Assembly (NCBI GenBank): GCA_020536535.1
Contig: JAHLWZ010000821.1
Coordinates: 48,036 to 112,035, forward strand
From: Pelomyxa schiedti
Taxonomy: Eukaryota; Evosea; Pelobiontida; Pelomyxidae
DNA length: 64,000 nt
Direction of reading: 5' to 3'
The position numbers and the translations under genes are program-made. Within the stretch, counting starts at the first letter, position 1. Every line of letters begins with the position of its first letter. Positions 45,762 through 55,022 of this stretch are shown one piece after another. The notes under the pieces are model-generated. The model saw nothing but the letters and a program-made list of their open reading frames with translations. It searched no databases and had not been told where the DNA came from.

Positions 45762-48146
45762 ATGCAGGGTGACGAGAGCGACGGATCCATTGAAATCACC
45801 CTAGGGGCAGAGGCGGCGCGCCACGCCACGCGGGCCACCAGCCGAGCGACCAGGCTGGCCCGAGACTCCCGCAAGGCCGCCCACTGCTCCCACGCCCTGT
45901 GCCTCGCCACCCGCCACGCCCTCCTGGCCTCCCTGCGCCTCCTCCCCCCGCCTCCCGCTGCCTCCCGCTCCGCCTCGGCTCCTTCGGCCCCAGCGCGGCG
46001 GGCTCATCGCGACCACGACCAGCAACATCAGCAGCAACCGGACCCTATGCCGACGGCGCCGGCTGCGACTAGCAGTGCCACTTGCACCACGACCAGTACC
46101 ACTGCGACTGCAGCCAGTGGCTCGGACATGGAGACGGGTTATGGAGGTGGCCTAAGCACGAGCGGCACCGGCACGAGTGTGCAGTATGGGAGCGGTGCCG
46201 CGGTGGAGGAAGAGGAGGCGCTTGCTGTGTTGGTGTCTCTGGTGCCTAGGGATCTGCTATCTGTTGTGGAGAGGGCGTGCGAGGAGATCGACGGCGGGGC
46301 TGACAATGCAAACGGAAACGAACCAAAACGGGGAAAAGCTCACAAAGGAAAAAAAGGAGCAAGTGGAATAGAACGAGCCGCTGGAAAAGTGTTGAAGTGG
46401 GTGCAGAAGAACCTGAGTGATGTGTTTGTTGCACTGTGGGGAAGGGCGTGTGATAGCGAGCAGCTGGATTTGAGGGATGGGTGTCAGCCTTGGGTGCTGG
46501 AGTATGCTACACTTGCGTTTGTGATGGTGTGCAAGGCCCTTGGGCTAAGAAGTAGGTACATTGCTGCCATTGCGCCGGCTCCTCTGGCTGGCCCGGGGGA
46601 AGAAAAATCAACGCGGAAGAGGAGGGGCAAAGGCAATTCGGAGGAACGCAACTCATCAGTTCCGGAAGGGGAGACGAAGCGACGGAGGACAACAAGAACA
46701 GCGAAGCAGGCCCCAGTGGCAACAACTGCGGCTGCCCCTCCTTTGGTGAAGGAGGAAACTGAGATGGAAAGTAAATCACCCTGCAAAGAGGGATCTTGGG
46801 CGGAAGTGCAATGTGGCACCCATCCAAAGTCCTGGACAAAATTCTCTATCAGGAATGGGATGAAATGTGAAGAGGAAGAAGGTTCCATGCTATTTGCATA
46901 TGTTGTGGCAATTACACCAGGCGAAAATTATTGGCTAAAGGATGTGACAAGACGGTACACGACACAATCTACATATAGAGGTATCCCTCTTCGACTCAAG
47001 GGCAAAGGATGGGCTTGGTGGCTTTCCTCTCTTACGAAACTTTCTTCATCCACGGGGAGCCAAGCAATCCAATGTCAAGAAAACATAGATGAGGATCTCT
47101 GGATGATGGAAGGCATGAATTGTGAGGATGCGATAAGCATGCACCCATTTTATTGTGCCAAACCATTTCTAAACAGGTTTGAAGCCATACCACCATCCAC
47201 ACAACCTATCGCTATAGCCAATTTTAAAATGCCAGGCAAAAAACTGTCACCATCAAGTATTCAGGATGAGGACTCTGAAGAAGAAAGTGAAGTGGATCAT
47301 AAATCATCCTCTGTGTCCACTACACTTTCCCCTGTGGAGATTTTTTGGCGGTCCCAAGTACAACCAGTGCACACCAAAGACAAATGGCTTTGTGAAGGAA
47401 GAATCATATCCTCCGGAGAAACTCCACTGAGAATACTCAAAAAACGATGTAAACCCACACCAAAAGGTGGGAAGAAAAATCTCAGAAGTGCAGCAACTGA
47501 AATTCATCAGGAAAGTACAAGTGAGGTCTTTGGACTTTGGCAAACTGAACCATTTGTACCTCCTGTTGTGATTGATGGTATAATACCCCGAAACGAATGG
47601 GGAAATGTATGGCTGTTCAAAGAAGAGATGATACCCGTTGGGGCCGTTCACCTTCCAGGAGTATCGCACACACTGGCCAAGAAACTTGGTATAGATGCCG
47701 CTCCAGCAATGGTAGAATGGGAATATGGAATGGCTGGATCCAGACCAAGAATTGATGGCTGCGTTGTAGCTGTCGAGTATGCAGAGATACTATCTTCTGC
47801 GATGGATGAAACTGAATCCCGGAAGGCTCAGGTAAATCGATTTCCTGCACTCGATTCACTTATACTAATCACCTCCCAGGAGGTTGTAGACCAAAAGCAG
47901 AACCGCGGCGTATTGCATTGGAGGATACTCACCCGGAAGTTGATTTTACGGCAAAGAATCCAGCAAGACCGAGAACAAGGATTTACTGGAGTGTGGAATT
48001 CCAAAACCAACACAACCGGCAACAATGCTCCCAACAACATTACCGCCGGTACACCCACAACACCACACAAGCATTCATTCACAGAGCAAGTACCCAATGG
48101 AATGAGGTGCTCTTGTGGAATCGTAGTAGCTGGAGAAACAATTTAG
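45762..48146 (+). CDS. XPC: XPC/Rad4 DNA-damage recognition protein
   Basis: XPC/Rad4 recognises helix-distorting lesions in nucleotide excision repair. ATG at 45762 opens an Ala/Arg/Ser-rich disordered leader of about 150 residues. The degenerate transglutaminase fold contains EYATLAFVMVCKALGLRSRY, GSWAEVQCGTHPKSWTKFSI and DVTRRYTTQSTYRGIPLRLK. BHD domains follow: HPFYCAKPFLNRFEAIPPST (BHD1), PVHTKDKWLCEGRIISSGET (BHD2 start), then FGLWQTEPFVPPVVIDGIIP and RNEWGNVWLFKEEMIPVGAV (BHD3), LGIDAAPAMVEWEYG. A 48-nt intron (about 47832-47879) is a multiple of three, so the frame reads through it. The C-terminus has the RKLILRQRIQQ basic helix and a Cys-containing end. It is a 5' neighbour in tandem with the RPA1-like gene, only 114 bp away. 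Confidence 0.94.
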   Translation: MQGDESDGSIEITLGAEAARHATRATSRATRLARDSRKAAHCSHALCLATRHALLASLRLLPPPPAASRSASAPSAPARRAHRDHDQQHQQQPDPMPTAPAATSSATCTTTSTTATAASGSDMETGYGGGLSTSGTGTSVQYGSGAAVEEEEALAVLVSLVPRDLLSVVERACEEIDGGADNANGNEPKRGKAHKGKKGASGIERAAGKVLKWVQKNLSDVFVALWGRACDSEQLDLRDGCQPWVLEYATLAFVMVCKALGLRSRYIAAIAPAPLAGPGEEKSTRKRRGKGNSEERNSSVPEGETKRRRTTRTAKQAPVATTAAAPPLVKEETEMESKSPCKEGSWAEVQCGTHPKSWTKFSIRNGMKCEEEEGSMLFAYVVAITPGENYWLKDVTRRYTTQSTYRGIPLRLKGKGWAWWLSSLTKLSSSTGSQAIQCQENIDEDLWMMEGMNCEDAISMHPFYCAKPFLNRFEAIPPSTQPIAIANFKMPGKKLSPSSIQDEDSEEESEVDHKSSSVSTTLSPVEIFWRSQVQPVHTKDKWLCEGRIISSGETPLRILKKRCKPTPKGGKKNLRSAATEIHQESTSEVFGLWQTEPFVPPVVIDGIIPRNEWGNVWLFKEEMIPVGAVHLPGVSHTLAKKLGIDAAPAMVEWEYGMAGSRPRIDGCVVAVEYAEILSSAMDETESRKAQVNRFPALDSLILITSQEVVDQKQNRGVLHWRILTRKLILRQRIQQDREQGFTGVWNSKTNTTGNNAPNNITAGTPTTPHKHSFTEQVPNGMRCSCGIVVAGETI

Positions 48147-48589
48147 TCCATTCCGTGAACTTGCTTTTTTTTTTAATCAAGATTATTATTGGGACTCTCC
48201 AAAAAATTCGGAAAAATCACTTTCCAAGTGATTAGCTCTCTCTGGTCGCCTTGGTTTGAGCCTGTATTGGGAGAGACGGTGTAACATTTGTTGTAGACGA
48301 AGGCGTGAGCAGCCCGCCTGGATCCACCATGGTGGAGAGGAGAAAAACCTCCCACACAGGGAAAACTTGTTGTATACACACCCGCCAAAAAGTGTATACA
48401 AATTTTGGGTCCGTTTTGCGGAAAAAAGAAGAAGGAAAAAAATTACCAGATGGAAAAAAACTTGTGTGGTTGGTTCTATCCTGTGGCTATAGGTCTAAGT
48501 AAGTTCTATTGACTGGGTGGATTTCTCGTAATCTGTTGGGAGCCTGAGGAGCTATTCGGGGGACACCTAGAACGGACTCTCGTGCCCTT

Positions 48590-48863
48590 CTAAAGCTGGC
48601 ATAACACCATTGTAGTTGTCTGAGCGAAAAGCAAAGTAATAAAGAATAAACTCTGGGGTTTGTGGTTGGGCTTCTTACACACAAGTAAAACAAACAACCA
48701 CCTTACACCCCAGCACCACAAACGTAGCCACCGATGTTGAAGCAGTGCCGCCAAGTCGCCGCGCACAATTACCTCAACTGGTACCATCGCCGACAAGGCT
48801 GCGGCCAGTGTGTTGCCGATTTCACCCCCCACCACCTTTGCCGTGGTTGCCACAACAATCCCT
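48590..48863 (-). CDS. Possible small minus-strand gene
   Basis: A frame from the ATG at about 48863 reads MPGIVVATTAKVVGGEIGNT then LAAALSAMVPVEVIVRGDLA, which looks more like protein than the flanks, and a possible donor (GGTGTAAGG) follows at about 48700. It would be divergent from the gene at 49007. No family recognised. Confidence 0.27.
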
Positions 48864-48906
48864 GGCAACTACCTTCACTGGCACACGTGTCTTTCGCTAG
48901 AGCCGG

Positions 48907-48966
48907 TTGTATACAAATTTTTTTCCGTTGTATACAAATTTTTTCTAAGTCGATTTTTGTATACAA
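48907..48966. promoter_or_regulatory. Three palindromic TTGTATACAA sites upstream of a gene
   Basis: Perfect TTGTATACAA palindromes at 48907-48916, 48928-48937 and 48957-48966, each flanked by A/T runs, lie 40-100 bp upstream of the ATG at 49007. Two near-copies (TTGTATACAC and GTGTATACAA) occur at about 48370 and 48393. Spacing and repetition suggest binding sites, but this is inference. Confidence 0.5.
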
Positions 48967-49006
48967 AATCCGCCGTGGGGAGTCCCAAATTTACTTTTTA
49001 TTTATT

Positions 49007-50353
49007 ATGCAGCCGTCCACGTTGCACAAGAAGGTACCTAATCAACGTGGGAAGGTGGTCTCAGTGGCACCCACGTCGCAGTCACAAACCGCGTTCACCG
49101 TGTCCGAGACTACGGTGTCACGATCCGCGCTACTGCGAGTTACAACACAGGTTACTACCACGACTACCACGACGACCGAGACCGTGAGGGCTACGGCGAG
49201 GGACCAAGTTGTCGCGCTGGCGCTCGGGGCGCACCCCCGGTGCGGGGCCAGGGGCCCGCTGCTGTCGATTATGGGATGCCCCCTGCTGGTAGTGAGGCTG
49301 CTGTGGTCGTGGCTGATGGACAATTCCAAGTTCTATTGTGTTGTGCTGGCCAATCTAGTAACCGACGGCCAGCAGAATGTGGTGATGACGTTTGGGGTCT
49401 CGTCGGCGCTTCTGACGCTGACGCATGACCTGAGGTGGTGGGTGGAGCGGCCCGGAGATTTGCTTATGGGAGCCAATCGGGACTACTTGGTGGTGAAGAG
49501 GGCGTCACTTGTGCAACTGCAGGACAGGGCAACTGGCCAGAGGATTCCGCTGCTTCATTGCGCAGCGGGGAGCACCCAAGCTGCGAATTGGAAGTGGCTT
49601 GTGGTGTTGAACAAGTACCAGCACGAGGTGGTTGTTGTTGAAATCCCAAAGAAGAGCTCAACAACGGCAACTATCATCAAGGAGCCAACCACTTTTAAAA
49701 TTGACACAACGTGGGTGTGTTTTGACCCTGAAGTCGTGGGCACCAATGGAGACCTCCTGTTGATTCGCTGGGGTAATTACGCCCTCTCTGTGTTTGGAAT
49801 TTTGCTGGTGGACCTTGTGCAGACTTGTGCATCCACCAAATTGGCTGTTCTAAGCTCGGTGGCACAAAGATGGACTGACCTGCCTCCAGGATTTTCACTG
49901 ATTGGTATGTCCGGTTTCACTTGCCATGCATTTACCAATGAGCGTGGTTCCCATTCGTTTATCTGGAAACCACCCCGCTGTGGTTACTACGAATCTTCTG
50001 GTGACGTCATCACGATTGATGGGTTAACTGGCAAGTGGCAACCAACACTTCCCGGCCGCCCACTAGTTTCTCTGCTTGTATCCCACAGTCAGTCACGTTT
50101 CTGCACGTTTTGCTCTGGTAAGGCTTATGAAGAGTGGGATGTGAATGACACAACCAAATCTGTGAGGACTCAGAAATGCATGAGTGTCTGTGTTGATGCT
50201 TTTTTTGAAGGTGGGCTTCTATTTCAGATTGGCAAATCCAGACAAGAGATCCACGTGAGTGAGGAGTCCTCTGGCGCCACCATCGTCACTTTCAACTTGT
50301 TCAGACCTCTTCTTCAAGTCACACACCATTTCTGTTTCCCTCTGTCTGAATAA
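49007..50353 (+). CDS. Intronless lineage-specific protein
   Basis: A single frame of 448 codons from the ATG at 49007 (MQPSTLHKKVPNQRGKVVSV). A Thr/Ser-rich leader leads into VRATARDQVVALALGAHPRC, then moderately repetitive segments (LVVKRASLVQLQDRATGQRI, GNYALSVFGILLVDLVQTCA, FSLIGMSGFTCHAFTNERGS, IHVSEESSGATIVTFN). The layout matches the intronless gene at 28.9-30.1 kb. No enzyme motif, signal peptide or membrane helix is evident. In a region where almost all genes have introns, the absence of them suggests retroposition-driven family expansion or a distinct origin. Confidence 0.75.
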   Translation: MQPSTLHKKVPNQRGKVVSVAPTSQSQTAFTVSETTVSRSALLRVTTQVTTTTTTTTETVRATARDQVVALALGAHPRCGARGPLLSIMGCPLLVVRLLWSWLMDNSKFYCVVLANLVTDGQQNVVMTFGVSSALLTLTHDLRWWVERPGDLLMGANRDYLVVKRASLVQLQDRATGQRIPLLHCAAGSTQAANWKWLVVLNKYQHEVVVVEIPKKSSTTATIIKEPTTFKIDTTWVCFDPEVVGTNGDLLLIRWGNYALSVFGILLVDLVQTCASTKLAVLSSVAQRWTDLPPGFSLIGMSGFTCHAFTNERGSHSFIWKPPRCGYYESSGDVITIDGLTGKWQPTLPGRPLVSLLVSHSQSRFCTFCSGKAYEEWDVNDTTKSVRTQKCMSVCVDAFFEGGLLFQIGKSRQEIHVSEESSGATIVTFNLFRPLLQVTHHFCFPLSE

Positions 50354-50470
50354 TTCTCTCTTGGACACCAGGTTCAGACAGAGGGAAACTGAGATCTTTC
50401 CATCAGTTTCGATACAAGGAAACTGGTTCGAGACAAAACTGTAACCGACATTCTGTGCCAGTGTTTTTTG

Positions 50471-51833
50471 ATGTCGACGTCAGCCACTCCGCGGGACGTT
50501 GTTTCATTCCTACTCGTTGCGGTACTAGTAGTGGTATTTGTAGCCGCGACGGTTGGGAAACCAAGCGTCGAGGGTGGCGGTTATGTTGGCGGTACCGGCG
50601 ATGGTGGCGACGATGGCGGCGACGGCGGCGGGTGCGAATCGACGTGGGACGTTGGGATGGACAGGGCTGGGCATGACTACTCCAACTTCGCACTGTCAGG
50701 CGAGGACCCTGCGTTGTGCATGGACGAGTGCTGCAGCCAGGCTGACCTGTGCCAGTCTTGGGTTTATTGCCAGCCTGGTGTGTTGTGTTTGTATTATTGC
50801 GTTCTTGTTGTTGTTGTTGTTGTTATGTGTGTTTGTGCGGGCGTATAATAAGTAAGATATACTGGGTTGTTAATACAATAACCCAGGAAATGATATGTGT
50901 AACGAAATATGCATATGTGTAGATTGAACACTCCTCACATATGTAGGAATTACAAACCCGGTTCTGCCTTGGTGCTGGCTGAAGGATGGTGTTCCGACTA
51001 GCTCACCATTGACTGGAGTGACCTCTGGCGTGTTGGTTCCAGATTACTCAGTGCCACCGCTTCTCCCATCGTCGTTCTCTCTTAAAATGCGAGGTTTGTG
51101 GATGCCGATTCCAAAGGGGAGTTTCTTGAGACTAATATCTGTCCCAGTTCAACAGAATCCTGTGCCAGGTCAAGCAAGCGCGATGTCCGGTGATATGAGC
51201 TTGGACTATGACTATTCATCTGGTTAACTGCCGCTTATTCTTTGGCGAGTAATAACAGTGCAAAAGGGCAAGTTTGCTGGCACTATGAAGATGATGTTAG
51301 TGGATCTCTGACTGCAATAGCTCTTGACTACGCATCTCTGAAACAGTATACTCTTCAGGAAGAAATTCTGGCCAATGGCACTGTGACTGTTTTCTGCAAC
51401 ACTTCCGCAATCTCTGGGGTCCTTTTTGGGCCCACTTACTTGCGGGATCATCTTTCCTTCTCTGGTGTGTTGGTGACTTCATTCAAAACGAAACTAAAAC
51501 TGTATTGTTAATATCATGATATTAATTTAAATTAATCCGTTTTTAAATAACATAATATGTTATTAATAAGTATTTAAATTACATTAAATCCGAACGCAAA
51601 TAAAAGCACCATCATGGGTTCTGACACAGGAAGCCACGGAATTCACCAGTGCTGACCTGGGATTACCCATGAATGGAGGACAACCAGTTACAATGTATTT
51701 CTCCAACACAGCACCACAGCAACCACTGCGAGCCTTCTCAGGCAGCCTCATGTACGAAATGGTGTCATACTTGACAACCACAGCACCAACCCTCAACTAT
51801 TGCAGTGACACAATCCTCATTTGTAATGCATAG
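50471..51833 (+). CDS. Secreted PAN/Apple-domain protein
   Basis: ATG at 50471 gives MSTSATPRDV followed by a hydrophobic leader (VSFLLVAVLVVVFVAATVG), a signal peptide or anchor. A Gly/Asp-rich linker precedes a PAN/Apple-type domain: RAGHDYSNFALSGEDPALCM, DECCSQADLCQSWVYCQPG, an intron (about 50782-50947), then PWCWLKDGVPTSSPLTGVTS. PAN domains bind protein or carbohydrate. The rest (AIALDYASLKQYTLQEEILA, NGTVTVFCNTSAISGVLFG) resembles an extracellular beta-sandwich without a clear family. The last intron (51465-51606) is AT-rich and palindromic; it joins SFSG in phase to APSWVLTQEATEFTSADLGL, and the stop is TAG at 51831-51833. Middle exon joins (about 51090-51245) are uncertain. Confidence 0.7.
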
Positions 51834-51979
51834 GACGTGGTGCAACACCGAAAATCAAGGAACCTACAATTCTTTCGATACATTCTTCATTTACAGGAAA
51901 TACATCAGCAGGAAATTTCCCCTCCTTTTTTCTTTTTCGTTTCTTCACAAAAAGCGCTGGCCAATAAACGCAACGAGAC

Positions 51980-54276
51980 ATGAACAACCCAGCATTCCCA
52001 CCATCAAAAAAAAGTTGCGATGCAGAAAGGATCCTTGTGGTCTCCCACGTTGTTTGGGACCACGTTGTTTCACCTGGTTGGCTCGACGGACCCCGCCAGG
52101 CGACAACAGGAAGAATCAAGCCCGATCGCGATTATGGGTGTTGTCGTCACGTCGACTTGTTCAGCGCCGCCGAGGCCATGTTTCCCCTCGTGGCCCTCGT
52201 GTGCTCCAGGGTGCTTACTTACGAAGCAGACCGCAGGCCCCCTTACCACCCACCGTGTGGTGAAACTTATGGGATGATCCGCACCATCATCAGTGCATCA
52301 AGCGTTCCCTCTTCGTCGTGTGTCTCGTGGATCATCAAAAACAGGCACAGATTCGACAACATCACAACGCCGTGGGTTGTAAAAAGCAGCAACGCACACC
52401 ATTTTGCAGTTGCAGTGAAGGAAGTGGTGGCGACGATTATGGGTCTGTGCCTCGGTGGGCACCTCAGCCAGGCCCAAGCCATGGTCCTTGGTGAAAATCG
52501 TGATAGCGAGAGTGACGGGAGGATGATAAACAGGGTTCCACAGTGCTCGTTCCCAGCATTGTGGGACGGGAGGATCGTTGCCAGTTGGGCCAAAGTGGTT
52601 CCAGCAGTTTTATGCAACAACGCAGTTGTGGGAGCGGTTGTGAGGGAGAGGGTGATTGAGAACTTGAGGGGCGCAAGCGGAAGGGAGCCCACTTTGTTGC
52701 CAACTGTTTGTGGTTCAGGCCACCTGGACGTGGTCAAGTGGTTGGTGTCTGTGGCTGGAGTCACGAAGGAGGATGCTCCTTGGATGTTGCGTCGTTCGCT
52801 GTGGTGGTCCTTGATTCGCGGGAAGACTGAGGTTTTCAGGTATCTGTTTGATGAGTGGTGCTGCAGGAGCCTGCCAGAGTCAGTGTTTTCTGAGGTTTAC
52901 CATTGGTGTGCGAGGGGTTTGGCACCTGGAAACATCAAGTGGTGCGTGGCTAACTTGGGACCACCAATGGAAAGCACCAAGTACGACGTGTTGTGCAACA
53001 AGCACAGCACTCTGGAAGATTGCCTTTGGATGGAAGAAGATCTCCACGCACATGGCTTTGACCACATGTACCTGGCATCAGCAATGCGCAAAGTGGATGT
53101 TGCCAAGTGGGTGCTCTCTGCCTTGCCGTCACCACCTGAGAATGTTTTCAATGCCCTCTGCAGGAGTCTTGGAGATGTTGGGTTTGTCCAGTGGTTGATG
53201 ACCGAGAAGGGTTTCACACCAACATCATCAACGTTCAAAGCAGCGTGTTCAACATCAAGGAAAAAAGGATCCACACTTGCAAAGTGGCTGTCGACCAGGG
53301 TGTCACTCTCTCAAAGTGACTTCACCAATGCACTTTTGTCAGCACTCCGTTGGAGCAACATGGAAGTTGCAGAGTGGTTGGAGGGAACCTTCCACGTGAT
53401 GGATTCTGTGAACTCCAGCCCTGAAGTTGCTGGGATCACATTGGTTGATCTGTGCAAGATACCTGATGACTACAAAGGCAAAGTGGCGGGTCTCCAATGG
53501 TTCCTCCATCACCTCTCTCAGCCTTCCAAGATCAACAGTGTCCACCTTTGCCATGCCATTTCTGAGTCAATTGAGAATGAGCGTGGGAATTACGTTCACG
53601 TGTTGTTGGAGAACTTCCCTGAATTCGATCCACATGCTGACCCCTGCCAGACATGTCTCAGTGACATCGTGATGGAGTTGCTCAGTAAGTTCGATGTGAA
53701 GGCCCTTGACCTTCTGGTGTCTGGCAGATGTACCTCGCCGTTATTGACACCTGAGTTTGTTGCCCAGTGTCTCACATCACAGTACTTCGAGCCAGAGTCA
53801 AGCAAAGCAGTCAAGTGGGCAATTTGCAAGTTCGACCTGCAATACTCCCACATCCAAGCCAACGGAAACAGTCTCTTGATCAAGCTCCTGTCAAGGAAGA
53901 AGAACGAGTGTGTGCGGTGGCTCCTGAGCACGTTTGAAATCCCACTGTCTGATTTGCTTCCTGTGCGTGCTTCAAATCACTCCTCCCATCACTTTTTCAC
54001 AAGCACACACAGGTAATGGAGAAGAAGCTAGTGTCCGCAGCACCAGACCTTGCAGGGTTACAGGTTATTCTGGACCACTACGGCCCTGCAATTGATGCCA
54101 CTGTGATACGCCAACACTTCATGCCTGTGCTGGTATTCACACCACACCGTGCAATCTACACAATGACCAGGTTCGGAATCACCATGGACGAGTTCCGTGA
54201 ATACGCTGCAACACTGGGCCCATATGACCTGTACAGAGAGACAATGATGTGGTTTGGTCTGCCCCTTGCTCCCTGA
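51980..54276 (+). CDS. Ankyrin-like repeat protein, paralogue A
   Basis: ATG at 51980 (MNNPAFPPSKKSCDAERILV). The N-terminal unit VDLFSAAEAMFPLVALVCSR is shared with paralogue B. The main body is helical-repeat sequence of ankyrin style: CGSGHLDVVKWLVSVAGVTK, RGKTEVFRYLFDEWCC, KVDVAKWVLSALPSPP, GDVGFVQWLMTEKGFTPTSS and NMEVAEWLEGTFHVMD. One intron near the end (about 53961-54013, donor GTGCGT) leads to the last exon, whose visible part includes LVSAAPDLAGLQVILDHYGP and ends MMWFGLPLAP. The family looks lineage-specific and expanded here. Repeats are degenerate, so an F-box or other adaptor role is only a guess. Confidence 0.85.
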
Positions 54277-54355
54277 ACAGGCAGCAGACTACTCTGCCGA
54301 CAATCACATTCGTTGATTTGTCCAACAACACCTGAGAGAGTGCGAGTTTGTGAAA

Positions 54356-54437
54356 GCGTCGGTGGCGGAGTTGGTCTAACGCGGTGCACTCAAGATGCAT
54401 TTCCTTTGGAGCCTGGGTTCGAATCCCAGCCGGCGCA
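54356..54437 (+). tRNA. tRNA-Leu (CAA)
   Basis: The acceptor stem GCGTCGG pairs with CCGGCGC. The anticodon arm is TGCA-CTCAAGA-TGCA, anticodon CAA. A long variable arm (type II) and a T-arm with GGTTCGAATCC are present. A T-run follows at about 54441, fitting Pol III termination. No intron. It lies between the two ankyrin-like paralogues. Confidence 0.95.
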
Positions 54438-54629
54438 TCTCTTTTTTTTTCCCCCAAAGCTAAGAAGTCGGCTATGTGGTATCTTAAGATAAGATACGCC
54501 ACGGGATTCACCCAAAGTGATTCCGAAAGTGGCTGAAGGAGGGATACGTTTCGTCAAGTCTCACCCTGATGATGTGGGAGTATGTTGAGTGGTGTGAGAA
54601 ATCTGGTAATTGGAGGGTACAGCATCCAG

Positions 54630-54713
54630 GCCTCTTCCTCCTGTTGTTTAAGATCCACGCCACGCACGCCGGCGCCGGGGCGCTCGCCGCGCTCGTGATG
54701 GTGTTGATTGGTT
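54630..54713 (-). pseudogene. Inverted fragment of the ankyrin-like family
   Basis: The minus strand encodes NTITSAASAPAPACVAWILN, closely matching GAITGASCVPAPSCVAWIVN of paralogue B (about 55310-55370) and the equivalent part of paralogue A. Nothing else of the gene is recognisable around it, so it appears to be a truncated, inverted piece. Confidence 0.7.
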
Positions 54714-55022
54714 CTTTTTTTGTGTTTGTTGTGTTGACTAATGCCAAAAAAACACACGCCACCGAAGACCACCCTACGGCTGTCGGACGGTGCCAACTCC
54801 GGTCCAGGCACCAACACGACACAACTCCGTGTGTTGCACTCACTCCCATGAGCACGTGAATGGTCGCTTCCTTCGTGATTGACGCATCGAGGCCGTAATT
54901 AGTCGACTCCAACTGGAAGAACAACAGAGGTTCCGACCCCCTGGAGCAACCGACTACCTCGAACAAGGTATTTTTTTGATTCACAGAATTTTTCAACGAA
55001 GCAGCCTTCGTTGAAGAAGAGA

